DNA of 45,287 nucleotides from a virus, in the IMG/VR virus record IMGVR_UViG_3300032053_000150, positions 1 to 45,287 of that record. One strand, 5' to 3'. Below are positions 14,796 to 23,111 of this stretch, piece by piece (position 1 is the first letter of the stretch; each line of letters begins with the position of its first letter). A model generated the notes under the pieces. The model worked only from the letters and a program-made list of their open reading frames with translations, was not told where the DNA came from and made no database searches. Both the position numbers and the translations under genes were made by a program.

Positions 14796-15122
14796 TCAAA
14801 AGAAAATATACTTCTTGCTGGGTTTTTCAGGAGGCTTCCTGTTCTCCTCCCTTCTGACCTTTTCCAGACCAAGTATCTTGATTTTCAAGTCCCTGTTTTC
14901 CTTTTTCAGTGCTTCTATGTCGCTTTCAATATCATTAAACCGGGAATTAATAGTAACTACAGCTACCTTCATTCTCGTATCTAATCCCGTCGTAACCGTT
15001 ACATTCTCATTATAGGATTTAATCCTGTCCCTTATTTTGCCATACCCCAGGAATATACCTGCTATAAAACTCTGTATGACCAGTATGGCTCCTATGGTGG
15101 CGGCAACGTTTTTTATGTTCAT
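14796..15122 (-). CDS. membrane-anchored coiled-coil protein, 108 aa
   Basis: N-terminal membrane segment (VAATIGAILVIQSFIAGIFL, residues 5-24), then a coiled-coil region (INSRFNDIESDIEALKKENR, LKIKILGLEKVRREENRK) and a Pro/Lys tail. This layout (N-in anchor, periplasmic coiled coil) is that of i-spanins or XhlA-like proteins. There is no clear Shine-Dalgarno motif before the ATG at 15122, unlike most genes here. Its place between the baseplate accessory gene and gp25-like gene is unusual for lysis proteins. Confidence 0.55.
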   Translation of the reverse strand: MNIKNVAATIGAILVIQSFIAGIFLGYGKIRDRIKSYNENVTVTTGLDTRMKVAVVTINSRFNDIESDIEALKKENRDLKIKILGLEKVRREENRKPPEKPSKKYIFF

Positions 15123-15160
15123 TTTTTTAACAGTTTAACCAGCACCCACCGTTCCTCCTG

Positions 15161-15658
15161 TTATACGAGCGTTGTTGTCGTTACCGGCAACGTCGCATTC
15201 GTAACCCATACCAATTTTGTAAAAGTATCTATTGCGCTTGATATTTCCTGTGCCTTTGAATCTTCCGTTCCTCCAACCACAATGAATATGGCTGTAAGAG
15301 CAATAATCAATGCCGCTGTTCCCGCAACAAGCGAAACCGCTACGGGGGGAACAAGGGAAAACACTATCGGCGGTGTCAACCAAAACACTGTCAAGGCATT
15401 CGCTATCGCCGTAGCCATCGCTATCGCTGCGGTGGGTGGCGGTACATCGCTTATGTTAGAAAAAGCCGTTTCAAGAGAACTTTTCATAGCAGTTTTGGCG
15501 CTAGCCGGTATTGTCGGGCTATATATGAATCCTAACGCATCTCCTGCATAATCAACGTAAGCATCAACCCAGTTCTGCGCCGCATCGTCATATGTCTCCG
15601 CTTTTTCAATTAATAAATTCTTTATATTTGCTTTCAACTTATTTGGGTCTAATGCCAT
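15161..15658 (-). CDS. tail-associated hydrophobic protein, 165 aa
   Basis: Starts at an ATG overlapping the spike gene's stop (TAATG). The N-terminal part has Trp and Tyr in helices (NWVDAYVDYAGDALGFIYSP), then 'ASAKTAMKSSLETAFS'. The centre is hydrophobic and Pro-rich (LTPPIVFSLVPPVAVSLVAG, then ALIIALTAIFIVVGG). This pattern (W..Ay..Ya......P......A...f...l, then tpPi.p) recurs in small genes next to baseplate spike genes in many contractile phages. The function is not established; it may be a tail or membrane-interacting component. Confidence 0.55.
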   Translation of the reverse strand: MALDPNKLKANIKNLLIEKAETYDDAAQNWVDAYVDYAGDALGFIYSPTIPASAKTAMKSSLETAFSNISDVPPPTAAIAMATAIANALTVFWLTPPIVFSLVPPVAVSLVAGTAALIIALTAIFIVVGGTEDSKAQEISSAIDTFTKLVWVTNATLPVTTTTLV

Positions 15659-16641
15659 TATTCCAATGCCACCTTTTGAGAAAATGCGCTAGCCGGTATA
15701 GGCACAGATGGAGGACCGCTTGGTCCCACCCCTGTGGGATGGGTATGGGCTTCCAGCCATGCCTTTATTTGATTCCCCAGGACACCAGGCTCAACGGCAT
15801 CATCTTTCCCAAGATTTATTTTCTTGCCCGATGACACAACGGCTGCAATATTTCCGTCCTTGTCCAAGACAATACTATTGCCATCTCCGGCATTTACCGT
15901 GGTACTATCAGATGATACGTCAAGCTTCTGTATGCCGGTAACCGTCAGGTTGCTCTGGTCGTCAAACTGGATATCTATTATGCTGCCCTTGGTAAAGCCA
16001 TCGCTTGCATCAAGACCGTCATTGAGTTTTATCTGCATTTTACCGTCTTGCTGCATATACACCAGGATACCCATCTGTATCTTGTTCACTGTCCTTATAT
16101 CGGTATGGTTGTCTTCGGGTATTATGGCAGGGACATTGCACGCTGGCGAAGGGCATCTTTCTGTCTGTATCCCTTTCAGTGTTGGATAGATTTTATCATC
16201 AACATAGCCATAATTTTCCGCCCAGTCTTTAAGCGTAGACACTGCCTTGCATACCCTGCATTTAGCTTTCAGTATCATGTTCCGCAAAATCATTTCTCCG
16301 CTTTTGAAACCCTGCGGCATATTGGATTGCTGTTTGTACTGTTTCCAGAACGAATCATATCCCATAAAATTGGTAGGGATATAAGCGATAATAACAGGAA
16401 ACTCGTATGGTCTGGTCATGCACACCACAATGCTATTTTTCCTTGGCATTGTGTAAATACCCCATCCCTGTTCGCAGAAGGGCATGGACAACGGTACCTG
16501 GACGCGTCCGCCGGATTTGTCAAGCCATTGCAGCGAAACCACCGCCCTGTCTTCGTCCACGTTGATAATAGTGGCTAATCTCAAACCTTTGTAGAGTTCA
16601 AGATTGTCCTTGTCCCCTGAATTTGAAAATATATTTCTCAT
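15658..16641 (-). CDS. baseplate spike (gpV/gp5-like OB-fold) protein
   Basis: A 327-residue protein directly after the hub gene, overlapping it by 4 bp. The N-terminal region is OB-like (LYKGLRLATIINVDEDRAVV, 'VPLSMPFCEQGWGIYTMP', 'VVCMTRPYEFPVIIAYIP'). A Cys cluster follows (CRVCKAVS, then CPSPAC), probably a small zinc-binding insertion. The C-terminal third is beta-helix-like (DGNSIVLDKDGNIAAVVSSG), and 'LEAHTHPTGVGPSGPPSVP' is typical of spike tips with metal-binding HxH. The spike pierces the host envelope on contraction. The Cys insertion is not usual for the smallest spikes. Confidence 0.75.
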   Translation of the reverse strand: MRNIFSNSGDKDNLELYKGLRLATIINVDEDRAVVSLQWLDKSGGRVQVPLSMPFCEQGWGIYTMPRKNSIVVCMTRPYEFPVIIAYIPTNFMGYDSFWKQYKQQSNMPQGFKSGEMILRNMILKAKCRVCKAVSTLKDWAENYGYVDDKIYPTLKGIQTERCPSPACNVPAIIPEDNHTDIRTVNKIQMGILVYMQQDGKMQIKLNDGLDASDGFTKGSIIDIQFDDQSNLTVTGIQKLDVSSDSTTVNAGDGNSIVLDKDGNIAAVVSSGKKINLGKDDAVEPGVLGNQIKAWLEAHTHPTGVGPSGPPSVPIPASAFSQKVALE

Positions 16642-18896
16642 ACTAAATAACCTTTCCCCGTATTTGTTCCATAAATGTTACCCAGCGGATTAACGTATTT
16701 ATCCAATAAGATAGATTTCCTGTCTATCAAAGAAAAAGAATCTATCACTGAAGGAGCATTCCTTGTTATTGGTCCATAGCCAATTGCTTTCCTCATTAAT
16801 TCCACGGCGTTATTGTCTTGCCCGAAGTATTTTCTCATTAACGCCGCCAATTCATCGTGGTCATCCAATGAGAATGAATATCCGACGGAGCCAGTAGCCA
16901 GCCCGCTCCACCTTCTGCCGTGAGTCAATGTAAGGGTAGTGGTAAAACTTCCGCCCTGCGTATACTTGTGGCTTATCCCGCTGATGTAATAAACCGGTAT
17001 ATTGTTTATTATTGAACTATCGGAAGGTGTCTTTGTCGTTCCCACTTCTATATTATATATTCCCGTAACTCTGCTGGCTATCTGACCAATGGTAGACAAA
17101 GCCAGTTGCTTTGTAATATCATTCAAATCGCCCACAAAGGCAACGGTATTGCAGAGATATAATTCAGGCGTCCCGGGAATTTCCACTGTCGCTGATTTCA
17201 GTTCGGCATTCCTCCGGTTAATCCATGCCCTTGCATACAGATTCCTTGCCTTATGTGTAATCTCTGATGCAGGACCCTCTTGCACTCCCACGTCTGTCCC
17301 TGACAGGGCAGGAATGTTTTTCGTCCTGAATTTAAGACCGTATCTCTGGATAATATCGTCCGGCGCCTTGGCAAAGGCAGACAGGAACTTCGCTATGTTT
17401 TCCATCTGTATTATCTGGGGCTGGGATACTATTTCCACCGAAGTCACAACGTTGGTCTCATCAAACTTATGATTTTCGGATAAAATCTCCTTGTCCTCAA
17501 TGAAGTATTTAACGTTTGCCGGATTCCAGTTATAAAATGGCGGATGATAGTTTATTGCCCCGAAATTGTCGGCATAGAACTCAAATTCCATTACGTCTGA
17601 TATTTCCTTGCATATATCCCACCGGTACTTGTAATCGCTTTCCCACAGCCTGAACGCATTCTTAAAAGTAATCACATAAGGTCGCCAGCACTTTGTAATC
17701 AAATCATCGTACAAGTTCAATTTTATTTTATCAAACTCCCACGGCATATGGACAAGGGATACCCCCATATGCGTGAATATGTCTCTTGCGTCGTTTTTCT
17801 CCGCTTTATCCCCGGTTGATTTATAAAAATACTGACCTGTGGTGTCGTTGAACTCCATGCCATCTTGAACTTCTATCGCCGATACTCCTCCCCAATATCC
17901 CGCTTTCCCTTCGACTAGACCACGGATATATTCGGAAGGAGACGTAAAAGGAACGTCCGGAGATGCTAGTTTGTTCGTGTAAGCAGAAACGTTTAATTCC
18001 TCCCAGCGGAACCGGGGGTCAAGGCTGGGGTCAACGTTCACCCTTGAAAGCCTCAAACAGCGCCCGGCGTCCTCGCAGTCTATTGTGATTGTATAGCTCG
18101 GGGACTGACCTCCGGTATAATTAACTCCGCTTGCTTTGACGAATCCTGTAAAGCCCGAAACATAATCTCCGGGGAACTTCGGGATTCCAATTTCGCTTTT
18201 TACGGTGTTCTTTTTTGCCAGTGTATCCGCATATCTTTTTGAAAACCATATTTGAATCATGTCGCCAGGCAGCAAAGCGCATTCACGCCTGTCTACCTTG
18301 TCGCCTATAACCTTGAAAATATTTAACTCTCTTGGAGACGCTTGTTTGAGCTGGGAACTTTGCTGCTTGAACTGTTCGTCTAAATTCCACATATCGTTGT
18401 CTTCAAATGCGTAAAGTATATTCTCGTAAAATCCATTTTCTTCCAAAGGTAACTTTATAACTACGGAAGCGCTGCCTATCCCTGCCCTTAAAATTGTTGT
18501 CTGCACTGAATAAACACCGACTGTTATTTCCAGCAATAAAGGCTCATAGGTCGCTCTTACCGCTGACAAAGACCTTTTCTCGCTTTCGATTTTTACGTCA
18601 TTATAATATTTATCCACCCCCGTCAAAGTTTTGCTTTTTTCTATATCCGCTGCAAGGGTTTTTTGCAGCAATGAAACATCATTGGCATCACCATTGCCGA
18701 ATCCCGTTTTGTAATAATCAATCAACTTTGGAAAAAACATGGCTGGTTTATAATCAGCAAATGCCTTTCTCAACACTTTACTGGAAATATGGGTTTCATT
18801 TGGCGAGTCAAGATTGGCAGATACTCCTACTTTCGGGATAACAAGCCTCTTCACGAATACTCTGCAATCAGGATGATGTTCGGATACGTAATACAT
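16638..18896 (-). CDS. baseplate hub protein (gpD-like)
   Basis: A 752-residue protein between a tail protein that follows the tape measure and the spike gene, the place of the gp27/gpD hub. Stretches such as 'GDMIQIWFSKRYADTLAKKN', 'SGFTGFVKASGVNYTGGQS', 'YTITIDCEDAGRCLRLSRVN' and, near the C-terminus, 'ISGISHKYTQGGSFTTTLTL' match the late-control D-like hub pattern (G..v.i.......f.G.v.......~y~i.~~D...~L and a final vs.~h.y~~~~~~ttl.l). The hub forms a trimer linking tube and spike. The N-terminal about 180 residues are extra and not recognised. Confidence 0.75.
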   Translation of the reverse strand: MYYVSEHHPDCRVFVKRLVIPKVGVSANLDSPNETHISSKVLRKAFADYKPAMFFPKLIDYYKTGFGNGDANDVSLLQKTLAADIEKSKTLTGVDKYYNDVKIESEKRSLSAVRATYEPLLLEITVGVYSVQTTILRAGIGSASVVIKLPLEENGFYENILYAFEDNDMWNLDEQFKQQSSQLKQASPRELNIFKVIGDKVDRRECALLPGDMIQIWFSKRYADTLAKKNTVKSEIGIPKFPGDYVSGFTGFVKASGVNYTGGQSPSYTITIDCEDAGRCLRLSRVNVDPSLDPRFRWEELNVSAYTNKLASPDVPFTSPSEYIRGLVEGKAGYWGGVSAIEVQDGMEFNDTTGQYFYKSTGDKAEKNDARDIFTHMGVSLVHMPWEFDKIKLNLYDDLITKCWRPYVITFKNAFRLWESDYKYRWDICKEISDVMEFEFYADNFGAINYHPPFYNWNPANVKYFIEDKEILSENHKFDETNVVTSVEIVSQPQIIQMENIAKFLSAFAKAPDDIIQRYGLKFRTKNIPALSGTDVGVQEGPASEITHKARNLYARAWINRRNAELKSATVEIPGTPELYLCNTVAFVGDLNDITKQLALSTIGQIASRVTGIYNIEVGTTKTPSDSSIINNIPVYYISGISHKYTQGGSFTTTLTLTHGRRWSGLATGSVGYSFSLDDHDELAALMRKYFGQDNNAVELMRKAIGYGPITRNAPSVIDSFSLIDRKSILLDKYVNPLGNIYGTNTGKGYLV

Positions 18897-18911
18897 GTAA
18901 CGTTTTATCCC

Positions 18912-19610
18912 CTAGTAAAGTTTCACTCCCCAGCCCTTTGAAAAACTGACGTAATCTTTCAAATCATTGCCGGTATTATACGGTGATGCAAATTTATCGG
19001 CAATTTTCATAATAGAACTCAAAACCGGAACACTGACCAGTTCAACTACGGTAAAAGTAAAATCATAGGTTATAATGTAAGGTCGTTGCTGGACAACGTT
19101 ATATGTAAGGTTGTTGAAGTATCCTCGCAACGCCTGGCTTTCATACATCATTGTGATAATTGGAATAGATTTAAACGGTTTCTTTGGGCTATATCTTCCC
19201 TGAAAACAATAGTCTTTGAACAGATTAAACGCCTGCAGCGGCGCACTGCTCAACCCGAAATAGCCGGTCTCCGCTTTCACGGATATAGTTTCAAGGTCAG
19301 GTCCCCAGAACTGGACCACGAATCCGCCCTTTGTTATCTGCTTGTTGAGCAGTATGTTCTTGCTTACGGCTACGCTTTGTGGGTTGATAAACAGTGAAAT
19401 CACGGGGTTTTTTATCATTGTTATGACAAAATCCATGGATTCAAATATTTCAACAGCCTTTTGAACGCCAGTTAAATCGCCCGTGCGGAAAAGAAAATTA
19501 CTCATTCCCGTTGCCAGGTCAGACACTCCTTTCAAACTAAAAGAAGGTATAAAATCCGTAAATGACATCTTGGTTTTTACCTTATTTGTAATCCACGTAT
19601 TCTCGGACAT
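18912..19610 (-). CDS. tail tip / baseplate hub-adaptor protein, 232 aa
   Basis: A protein directly after the tape measure gene. Residues about 65-230 are beta-rich with 'SLFINPQSVAVSKNILLNKQ', 'GFVVQFWGPDLETISVKAET', 'PIITMMYESQALRGYFNNLT' and 'RPYIITYDFTFTVVELV'. This pattern (inP......k.v....T.gG....~wG~~~~~i~~~G~t) is known from phage proteins that bridge the tape measure/tube end and the hub (gp53/LysM-type adaptors). A peptidoglycan-binding LysM motif was not found. The start follows AAAGGATAAGTT. Confidence 0.6.
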   Translation of the reverse strand: MSENTWITNKVKTKMSFTDFIPSFSLKGVSDLATGMSNFLFRTGDLTGVQKAVEIFESMDFVITMIKNPVISLFINPQSVAVSKNILLNKQITKGGFVVQFWGPDLETISVKAETGYFGLSSAPLQAFNLFKDYCFQGRYSPKKPFKSIPIITMMYESQALRGYFNNLTYNVVQQRPYIITYDFTFTVVELVSVPVLSSIMKIADKFASPYNTGNDLKDYVSFSKGWGVKLY

Positions 19611-19621
19611 AACTTATCCTT

Positions 19622-21631
19622 TCAATGGGAATTCTGGGAAACCGTCCACTGGTCAGCCACATGCTCATCTACCTTGCCAAGAATATGGTCTGTGAATTTA
19701 TCCAGTTGTTCCCTTATCTGAACTTTCAAGTCGCCTCCACCGGCAGCAACACCAATATGAACATCTCCAATGTTAAGAGTTGCTCCCCTGCCTTCTTTTA
19801 CCATTCCCCTTGCTGCTTTTATGTCAGCGTCTGTGATTTTCAGGGAAGATGGTGATATAGCAAATGAAGTATCCATTCCCAGCGTGGACATTTTTCCTGC
19901 AATATCTTCCCTTTCCCCGATGGTCATCTTTCCCGCTTTTTTAGATGATTCCAATCCCGCAGGATTCCATATGTAAAGCACATAATCTCTAAACATTTCT
20001 ACTCCCACTGCCGCTCTTTCACTGAATGATTCCACTGGTTTAAAACTATCCATCATGCCCTGCAATGTTATCGGCTTAAATCCGCCTTCCATGGCTTTCT
20101 TGAGTTTTTCCGGGTCTTTCAGTGTATTAACAGCATCAAGCAATGGCACCTGAACTCCTGTCAATTGTTGAAGTATCATCTGGGCTTTAACGGCTTGGTC
20201 TCCCTCTGTTCCACCCCCAGACAATCCGGTGAGAAGTTTGCCCATGCCGAAAGCAAGGGCTTTTGATTTATCCTTATCCCCAGCCGCCCGTTGCATGGCA
20301 AGTATATCATCCGTCAAACTCTTTCCGGTAATGCCTATGTCTGCTGCTTCTTTCGGAGCAAATCTACCCATCATTGCCGCTACCGCCCCCTGCTGCGGCA
20401 GCGACCACATAGCAGGAGTTATTATCTTGGACAGGTCCTGCATGGATATAGTGCCTTTTTTAACTTCTTCTCCGAAAGCGTCAAGCATCAGCATTGCGCC
20501 TTCTGTCCCACCGCCGAACCTTCGGGTTGTTTCCATGGCAGTAGTCATTTCAGCGATATATCGCTGCATATGCAAAGCGCTCTTTTGTCCATGACCGGCA
20601 ATTTCAAGGAACGTGTCTCCCAACGCTTTCCCATGCAAATTCAATGACGTGGAGAAAGTACCCAGGGATTTAACCGTGGACCCCATATCCACTCCAAATC
20701 CCTTGAACATTCCACCTACTATATCCTCTATTGTTGTGATTGTGCCTGCGCCGCCAACGCCCATTGCGGACAATGGGGCAACGGCTTTTGCCATTTCCTC
20801 TCTTAACATTCCCCACTTGCTTGATATGCTTGTAAATTCCTTGTTGAATTCTTCCATTGCAGTGGTATTTTCACCATAACTCTCGCCTAGCCTGCCGAGA
20901 GTATATATAACTTCTCTCTTGGCTTTAATGGAAGTATCGTATGCCTGCGCCAGCGCTAATCCTGTGGTAATAGCCAGAGTTACCGGACCTAAAATCTTTG
21001 TTATTGTTTGGCTGAATTTGCTCATTGTTTCAGAGGCTTTTGTTATCTCCTCTTCTATGTCGAACATGTTTTTTATAAGGTCTTTTTCATTATCTTCCAT
21101 GTCGGCAAACTGATTATTCAAATCATTGAATAATTTTTTCTCGGTTTGAGTTGTAAGACCAAGATGCTGCATGGATTTTATTGCATCGTCAAGTTTTAAT
21201 TTGTTTTCCTGCAAAACTTTTATCTGACCCTGATAACTTTCTTTCTGTTCATTCAAGGCATCTATGTTCAGCATGGATTCACGTGTTGCCATGGCTATAT
21301 GATGAGCCATTTCAGGCATTACCTTGCCACCCAGCATGCCAAAGGCGGATATTAATCCTTCAACGCTGGACGTTGCTCCCTTTATATTCTGACCAAGTTC
21401 ATTTATTGCCCTGGCGGTTGTATATAACACTACATTGGTTTTTTCAAGTATGGACATGAATTCAGTGAAGGAATAATGGGACTTATGCATCGTTTCAAGC
21501 ATGAGGCTCAATGAACTATAACCTGCCTGATTAGCCATAGCCATTTCATTCATGGTCTGTATGTAATCACGCATTGAGTCTGTTACGCGCAATTTCTCAC
21601 TTATGTCGGCTCCGCTGATTTCCGGTGGCAT
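19622..21631 (-). CDS. tail tape measure protein
   Basis: A 669-residue protein right after the tail chaperone genes; its ATG shares a base with the previous stop (TAATG). The first about 220 residues are long helices (DALNEQKESYQGQIKVLQEN, 'FADMEDNEKDLIKNMFDIEEE'). They are followed by a hydrophobic stretch (KILGPVTLAITTGLALAQAY) that could insert into the host membrane, and then a Gly/Met-rich region (APLSAMGVGGAGTITTIEDI, GTEGAMLMLDAFGEEVKKG). At about 1.5 angstrom per residue the tail would be near 100 nm long, a short to medium contractile tail. No lytic transglycosylase or peptidase domain was seen. Confidence 0.85.
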   Translation of the reverse strand: MPPEISGADISEKLRVTDSMRDYIQTMNEMAMANQAGYSSLSLMLETMHKSHYSFTEFMSILEKTNVVLYTTARAINELGQNIKGATSSVEGLISAFGMLGGKVMPEMAHHIAMATRESMLNIDALNEQKESYQGQIKVLQENKLKLDDAIKSMQHLGLTTQTEKKLFNDLNNQFADMEDNEKDLIKNMFDIEEEITKASETMSKFSQTITKILGPVTLAITTGLALAQAYDTSIKAKREVIYTLGRLGESYGENTTAMEEFNKEFTSISSKWGMLREEMAKAVAPLSAMGVGGAGTITTIEDIVGGMFKGFGVDMGSTVKSLGTFSTSLNLHGKALGDTFLEIAGHGQKSALHMQRYIAEMTTAMETTRRFGGGTEGAMLMLDAFGEEVKKGTISMQDLSKIITPAMWSLPQQGAVAAMMGRFAPKEAADIGITGKSLTDDILAMQRAAGDKDKSKALAFGMGKLLTGLSGGGTEGDQAVKAQMILQQLTGVQVPLLDAVNTLKDPEKLKKAMEGGFKPITLQGMMDSFKPVESFSERAAVGVEMFRDYVLYIWNPAGLESSKKAGKMTIGEREDIAGKMSTLGMDTSFAISPSSLKITDADIKAARGMVKEGRGATLNIGDVHIGVAAGGGDLKVQIREQLDKFTDHILGKVDEHVADQWTVSQNSH

Positions 21632-22029
21632 TAATGTATCTCCTCAACCCCGAATCCCTTGTATTTTCCGCCTGATTCCACAATCCTGTCAAATTCCGTG
21701 GACATTATCTTGTGAATCTCTATCTGCTCTCCGTGTCCCCCGTGTACGGTATAGGAAACATTCGGATTATCTATCGTCGGTTCCTGACCCACGTAGCCTT
21801 CTTTTACAGGACTCTTCGGATTTTTAGGTTCTGGATTCCCGACCAATACCTTGATGGCGATGTCTATAATGGTCTTGATTTTCTCGTTCAGTTCCTTTTC
21901 GTCTTCAAGAACATTGTTCTGGCACATACGCCATTGAATCTTGGACATGGACTGAATCAATGGGTCGTTAGGTGTTTTTCTCAAAGCCCGCAGTACCTTC
22001 CACCTTAACCGGAGGTATGCGGCTGCTGA
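21631..22029 (-). CDS. tail assembly chaperone, downstream frame reached by -1 frameshift
   Basis: This frame lies between the first chaperone ORF and the tape measure gene, in the place of lambda T in the G/GT pair. Its only internal start is a TTG at 21984, but the frame is open upstream to 22029. There the first ORF carries A-AAT-TTT in the right phase for a -1 shift. The shifted product would be 127 residues of the first ORF followed by about 132 residues here (SAAAYLRLRWKVLRALRKTP, then NDPLIQSMSKIQWRMCQNNV), about 259 residues in total. The remainder is acidic/Pro-containing with Gly near the end (HGGHGEQIEIHKIM). Chaperones of this kind load tape measure and tube subunits and are absent from the virion. 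Confidence 0.75.
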   Translation of the reverse strand, partial: SAAAYLRLRWKVLRALRKTPNDPLIQSMSKIQWRMCQNNVLEDEKELNEKIKTIIDIAIKVLVGNPEPKNPKSPVKEGYVGQEPTIDNPNVSYTVHGGHGEQIEIHKIMSTEFDRIVESGGKYKGFGVEEIH

Positions 22030-22409
22030 AAATTTCCTTTTTCAAGTTCCCCTAAAGCCTCGTTGGCTTTCTTTTCCAGCTGCTCGTATTTAAAATAGAA
22101 ATAATCAATGACGTTCCTCTGCCACTTGCGGATTGTCTCACGCGCCTTTTCCACCGGCTTCATTTCATCTCTCTTGTCCTGCGGAATGAGTTCCAGCCAG
22201 GTATGACCGTCAATGGAGTCAATGGCGCGGGCGAGCTTCTCTATCTTCAACAGGTTAAGGCGTGTGTAATCGTCAAAGGAAGGAGTTGACTGCAAAGAAC
22301 TGATAAATTCATCACCATCAAGCGTATGCCACTTGACTTTCTTCCCGAAGATAGCGATTTCCTCTGTCAGCTTGTTAAAAAAAATTAATTCCTCAATTGG
22401 ATTAGCCAT
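22005..22409 (-). CDS. tail assembly chaperone (gpG-like)
   Basis: A 134-residue, mostly helical acidic protein directly between the tail tube and the tape measure genes, the fixed place of tail assembly chaperones. It contains 'KVKWHTLDGDEFISSLQSTP' and 'RLNLLKIEKLARAIDSIDGH', a layout like the gpG/'phage tail assembly chaperone' families (strand pair, then helices). A -1 slippery heptamer lies near its end, giving a longer fused product. It has a strong ribosome binding site (AAAGGAGATAAATA). Confidence 0.75.
   Translation of the reverse strand: MANPIEELIFFNKLTEEIAIFGKKVKWHTLDGDEFISSLQSTPSFDDYTRLNLLKIEKLARAIDSIDGHTWLELIPQDKRDEMKPVEKARETIRKWQRNVIDYFYFKYEQLEKKANEALGELEKGNFQQPHTSG
22029..22035 (-). 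promoter_or_regulatory. -1 programmed ribosomal frameshift slippery site
   Basis: The minus-strand heptamer A AAT TTT (XXXYYYZ) lies in zero-frame phase seven codons before the first chaperone's stop. The -1 frame it leads to is open through to the second chaperone region. This is the expected place for the G-GT shift in tailed phages. Confidence 0.8.
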
Positions 22410-22446
22410 TATTTATCTCCTTTGAATTTGTTTTTGGGTGACTATG

Positions 22447-23079
22447 TTATGATACTACTTCTACGCTTCCGTTCGTAATCTGCCTGCCCTGCGAGTATTT
22501 CACGTACTGCGCGTTAATGTCGGCTGTTTCCGCTATGAGCAGGTCGCCGCTGGCAACGATTGGTCTGGTGTACCTGACTATCCAGCAGTTGATATACTTC
22601 GCTATCATAATCTCCGAGCCGGGAGTTGTTCCCGCTGGAAATATCTCATCGCACTGGATTTCAAAACCAACGGGTATGTCAGCGAGAGAAAATACTTGCT
22701 TCATGTTTCCGCCTGCGCCGCCTGTTGCCTGTTTCTGTCCCAGCCAGTATTTCAGCGCTGTTTGCGCTTCGGCAAGGCTTAATCCTGGTGGTGGCGTAAT
22801 TGAGGCAAGGTTGTTGCTGTTTAACGCATTAGCGATAACGTTGATAAGGTTGCCGCCGTATATCGCTATTTTCGTGCAAGCCAAGGTTACCGCTGCCGGC
22901 TGCGCGGGAACAATGTCAATCGGACCAACTGTCCCTACTTCGTACTGCGGATTCGCCGGTCTCGCCTGCGTCTCGGTTATGTTGCGTATGTACCCGATTA
23001 TCCAGCTACCAATCTTGATTTTGATGTTGGTAGATATGACCGCATTATTAACCGGTTTGCTTCCTGTGATGTCTGCCAT
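22447..23079 (-). CDS. tail tube protein
   Basis: A 210-residue beta-rich protein directly downstream of the sheath gene, the standard sheath-tube order. It starts with a disordered N-terminus and then 'TNIKIKIGSWIIGYIRNITE', resembling the first tube strands ('a.v.i.g..vG.iqs...~~~'). It continues with 'PQYEVGTVGPIDIVPAQPAA' (the E.Gt......pg.......~~~r motif), and near the end come 'INCWIVRYTRPIVASGDLLI' and 'ETADINAQYVKYSQ'. Hexamers of it form the inner tube carrying DNA. The ribosome binding site is GGGAGGTTGAACAAAC. Confidence 0.82.
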   Translation of the reverse strand: MADITGSKPVNNAVISTNIKIKIGSWIIGYIRNITETQARPANPQYEVGTVGPIDIVPAQPAAVTLACTKIAIYGGNLINVIANALNSNNLASITPPPGLSLAEAQTALKYWLGQKQATGGAGGNMKQVFSLADIPVGFEIQCDEIFPAGTTPGSEIMIAKYINCWIVRYTRPIVASGDLLIAETADINAQYVKYSQGRQITNGSVEVVS

Positions 23080-23111
23080 GTTTGTTCAACCTCCCATTTT
23101 TGTGTAATTTT

